This document shows positions 61,887 through 64,000 of a DNA stretch of 64,000 bases, in pieces; position 1 is the first letter of the stretch; the number at the start of each line of letters is the position of its first letter. Source of the DNA: an uncultured Collinsella sp. (lineage in GTDB: Bacteria; Actinomycetota; Coriobacteriia; Coriobacteriales; Coriobacteriaceae); NCBI GenBank assembly GCA_902494345.1, contig CABUSV010000003.1, positions 109,357 through 173,356 on the forward strand. Direction: 5' to 3'. The notes beneath the pieces were generated by a model that saw only the letters and a list, made by a program, of their open reading frames with translations, ran no database searches and was not told the origin of the DNA. Made by a program: the position numbers and the translations under genes.

Positions 61887-63906
61887 GCGCGGTCTCCTCT
61901 TCGATCTGGGTGGAAAGCTCGAGCCATTCGTCCTCGAGCTTGGGCAGCTCTTGCTTAAGCCCGTTATATTCCCCCAGCGCGGCGTTGAACTTGTCCTGAT
62001 CGGCATAAAGCTCTTCGCTTGCCATCAATTCCATAAGCTCGTCATAGCGGGCGCGCTTTTTGTCGAGCTCGGTCTCGATCTTCTTGAGCCGGTTGCGCAC
62101 GCCCTTGAGCTTTTTGTTGAGCGCGGCGCGGGCCTGGGCCTCGGCGCGCTTTTGCTCCTTGGACTTTTTGCCCTCGGCAGGCTTGGGAGCGGCGGAGGGC
62201 GCATCGGGCTGGGCCGCGGTGACCTTAGCGGACTTGGCCGTGGCTGGCGCACTCTCCCCTGCCGCCTCGGCGGCGGCGCGGGCTGCGAGGTCCTCGCGCT
62301 TGTAGAGGTAGTAGTCGTAGTCGCCGTCGTAGACCGTGACCTTGCCTTCGCGGATGTCAATGATGCGGTTAGCCACAGCGCGTACCAGGTGCTCGTCGTG
62401 GCTGATCAGCACGATGGTGCCGGGGAAGTTTTGCAGGGCGTTCTCGAGCATGTCCACCGAGTCGATGTCCAGGTGGTTGGTTGGCTCGTCCAGGCACAGG
62501 AGCGCCTCGGGGGCCACGAGCATCTTGGCCAGTGCCAGACGCGCCTTTTCGCCGCCGGAGAGGACGCGGACCTGCTTTTCGATGGAATCGTTGTCGCTAA
62601 ACAGGAAGGCGCCCAGCAGGCTGCGCTGTTGCGGCACGGTCCACTTGGGCGTAACGGTGTCGATCTCTTGCAGGACGGTATTGGACTCGGTCATGCCCTC
62701 GAGTGCGTGCTGGGCGTAGTAGGCCACGCCCACGTTGGTGCCCAGATCGCGGGTGCCGGTGGTGGGTGGCTCCAAGCCGGCGAGGATCTTCATGAGCGTG
62801 GACTTGCCGGCGCCGTTGGGGCCGACGAGCGCCACGTGCTCGCCGCGGTAGAGCTTGAGGTCGATGTCGCTGTAGATGTGCTTGTTACCGTAGGACTTGG
62901 AGACGCCCTCGAGGCCCACTACCATATCGCCGGAGCGCGGCGGATCTGGGAACTTAAAGTCGATGTGCTTGTGGCCCTCGGGAAGGATGACGAGCTCCTT
63001 TTTGATCTGCTCGATCTTGCGGATGCGTTCCTGCGCCTGGGCGGCCTTGGTGGGCTTGTAGCGGAACTTGTCGACGAAGACCTGCATGTGGGCGATGTCG
63101 CGCTCCTGGGCGGCACGCTTGGCACGCATCTGCTCCAGGTTGTCTTCGCGCTGCTTGAGGTAGCTGCTGTAGTTGCCGGTGTAGGTGGTCACGCGACGGT
63201 TTTCGAGGGCGGCGACGTGGTCGACGCAGGCGTCCATGAAGGCGCGGTCGTGGCTGACGATGAGCACGGCGCCGTCGTAGTTGGCGATAAAGCCGCGCAG
63301 CCACTGGACGCTCTCGAGGTCCAGGTGGTTGGTGGGCTCGTCCAGAAGCAGCAGGTCGGGGTGGCGCAGGAAGAGCTTGGCGAGCGCGATGCGCATCTGC
63401 CAGCCGCCCGAGAACTCGGAGCACGGGCGCTCAAAGTCGGTGACCTTAAATCCCAGGCCGGACAGGATCTTGCGGGCGTTGCTCTCGAGCTCGTAGCCGC
63501 CCAGGTGTTCAAAGCGGTCCTGGACCTGGCCGTACTCGTTAAGGAGCGCATCGACGTCTTTGCCCTGTTCGGAGAGCTCGGTAATCTGAGCCTGCAGCTC
63601 GTTGGCGCGCTCTCCCATGCGGCGGATTTCCTTGGCGGCGGCCATGACCTCGGCGAGAATGGTGGTGTCCTTTTGCTCCAGGTTGGTTTCCTGCTCTAGG
63701 TAGCCCACCTGGCAGTCCTTGGCGTACTGGACCTGGCCGGCGTCTGGGCTGTCGATGCCCATGATGATTTTGAGCATGGTTGTTTTGCCGGCGCCGTTAG
63801 GGCCCACGAGCGCGAAGCGCTCGCCGGGGTTGATCTGGAAGGACGCGCCGCTAAAGAGGACGCGCGCGCCGAAGCTTTTTTCGATCTTGTCGACCAGGAG
63901 GATCAT
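61873..63906 (-). CDS. ABC-F family ATPase
   Basis: A 677-residue soluble protein with two ABC ATPase domains in tandem and no membrane part. The first has GPNGAGKTTMLKI (~37) and FSGGWQMRIALAKLF; the second has GPNGAGKSTLMKI (~368) and LSGGEKARLALAKML. The inter-domain linker (~250-330) is charged, and the C-terminal ~120 residues form a coiled coil after an Ala/Pro/Lys linker, as in Uup and some EttA relatives. ABC-F proteins act on the ribosome in translation or antibiotic protection; this one looks like a housekeeping type. Confidence 0.92.
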   Translation of the reverse strand: MILLVDKIEKSFGARVLFSGASFQINPGERFALVGPNGAGKTTMLKIIMGIDSPDAGQVQYAKDCQVGYLEQETNLEQKDTTILAEVMAAAKEIRRMGERANELQAQITELSEQGKDVDALLNEYGQVQDRFEHLGGYELESNARKILSGLGFKVTDFERPCSEFSGGWQMRIALAKLFLRHPDLLLLDEPTNHLDLESVQWLRGFIANYDGAVLIVSHDRAFMDACVDHVAALENRRVTTYTGNYSSYLKQREDNLEQMRAKRAAQERDIAHMQVFVDKFRYKPTKAAQAQERIRKIEQIKKELVILPEGHKHIDFKFPDPPRSGDMVVGLEGVSKSYGNKHIYSDIDLKLYRGEHVALVGPNGAGKSTLMKILAGLEPPTTGTRDLGTNVGVAYYAQHALEGMTESNTVLQEIDTVTPKWTVPQQRSLLGAFLFSDNDSIEKQVRVLSGGEKARLALAKMLVAPEALLCLDEPTNHLDIDSVDMLENALQNFPGTIVLISHDEHLVRAVANRIIDIREGKVTVYDGDYDYYLYKREDLAARAAAEAAGESAPATAKSAKVTAAQPDAPSAAPKPAEGKKSKEQKRAEAQARAALNKKLKGVRNRLKKIETELDKKRARYDELMELMASEELYADQDKFNAALGEYNGLKQELPKLEDEWLELSTQIEEETARELS

Positions 63907-63937
63907 GGTGCCGCCTTTGACCTTGTGTGCCTATATG

Positions 63938-63968
63938 AAAAAAGGCCCCAACTTGCGTTGGAGCCTCA
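63938..63968 (-). terminator. Terminator of the RNA gene at the window end
   Basis: On the minus strand GGCTCCAAC pairs with GTTGGGGCC (one mismatch, 4-nt loop), followed by TTTTTT. It lies about 15 nt after the RNA 3' end at 63982. Confidence 0.85.
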
Positions 63969-63981
63969 TTCAATGCTCGGG

Positions 63982-64000
63982 TGGAGACGAGGGGGATCGA
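63982..64000 (-). other. 3' end of a tmRNA or tRNA (5' part outside window)
   Basis: The last bases, read on the minus strand, give TCGATC (T-loop), CCCCT (T-stem) and CGTCTCC plus discriminator A, the 3' half of a tRNA-like end. A 5' partner GGGGACG would make a G3-U70 pair, as in tmRNA and tRNA-Ala; CGTCTCC is common in tmRNA (ssrA). A complete CCA is not encoded (ACCC). Only 19 nt are visible, so tmRNA is a guess. Confidence 0.45.

Noticed and set aside
61768..63699. A 643-codon plus-strand open frame opposite the ABC-F gene
   Set aside because: Antisense shadow with Gly/Val/Leu/Asp-rich composition and no RBS; the ABC-F protein has all motifs.

Overview
The window reads as chromosome of a coriobacterium (Actinomycetota), most likely Collinsella. 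GC is high. The long tRNA/DNA-repair/division gene strings resemble Firmicutes order, yet the window also carries an actinobacterial-type GarA-like/FtsR-like/pgsA block, RNase J plus RNase Y, SpoVS, and RecA and LexA preceded by Gram-positive-type LexA boxes. The genus call is inference from gene content; no 16S rRNA is present.

Layout. 1-8.4 kb (+): end of hemW, a membrane-anchored J protein, dnaJ, then mtaB-phoH-ybeY-dgkA-era-recO-rpsO. 8.4-20 kb (+): pnp, RNase J, ftsK, a RodZ-like protein, yajQ, rimO, pgsA and pncC. 20-29 kb (+): recA-recX behind a LexA-controlled promoter, then rny, a GHKL ATPase, spoVS, miaB, miaA and hflX. 29-32 kb: an acyltransferase-like membrane gene and lexA (-), divergent from a YneA-like LysM gene, nrdR and dut (+). 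32.0-32.4 kb is a non-coding stretch packed with palindromes. 32.4-40.5 kb: a GT28-like glycosyltransferase, trxB, a DUF1836 regulator, degV, an NlpC/P60 hydrolase, apt, and the ftsR-like/garA-like/pgsA-like block. 40.5-46.6 kb is the accessory part: a fused ABC transporter, an exonuclease remnant, a decayed small-peptide operon with a thioredoxin-like pseudogene, and a Flp-pilin/DUF6273 surface gene with a G9 tract and an in-frame TGA. 46.6-64 kb (-): tRNA-Pro, coaBC, a zinc-ribbon protein, nif3-like, a cysteine desulfurase, rpe, gpsA, plsY, der, a DUF512 radical-SAM protein, ispH, plsC, cmk, a pseudouridine synthase, scpB, scpA, an M50 protease, a small membrane protein and an ABC-F ATPase. 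The window ends inside a tmRNA- or tRNA-like 3' end.

How the genes fit together. Phospholipid synthesis is well covered: gpsA, plsY, plsC, two pgsA-type genes, dgkA and a diacylglycerol glycosyltransferase-like gene. RNA turnover and ribosome maturation are represented by pnp, RNase J, RNase Y, YbeY, Era, Der, HflX and RimO. tRNA anticodon-loop modification is covered by MiaA, MiaB and MtaB. The SOS circuit is visible as LexA boxes placed inside promoter spacers at recA and at the lexA/YneA-like divergent region. Chromosome handling and division are represented by FtsK, ScpA, ScpB, the RodZ-like protein and the FtsR-like regulator.

The most unusual signals are non-coding. One is a palindrome family at 32.0-32.4 kb with a conserved 30-nt apical segment but different, self-complementary arms. 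Another is a helically phased TTTGGTC array upstream of recA. A third is a 12-bp inverted repeat enclosing the nrdR ribosome-binding site and start codon. In addition, a cluster of small genes at 43.3-46.1 kb carries single in-frame stops.
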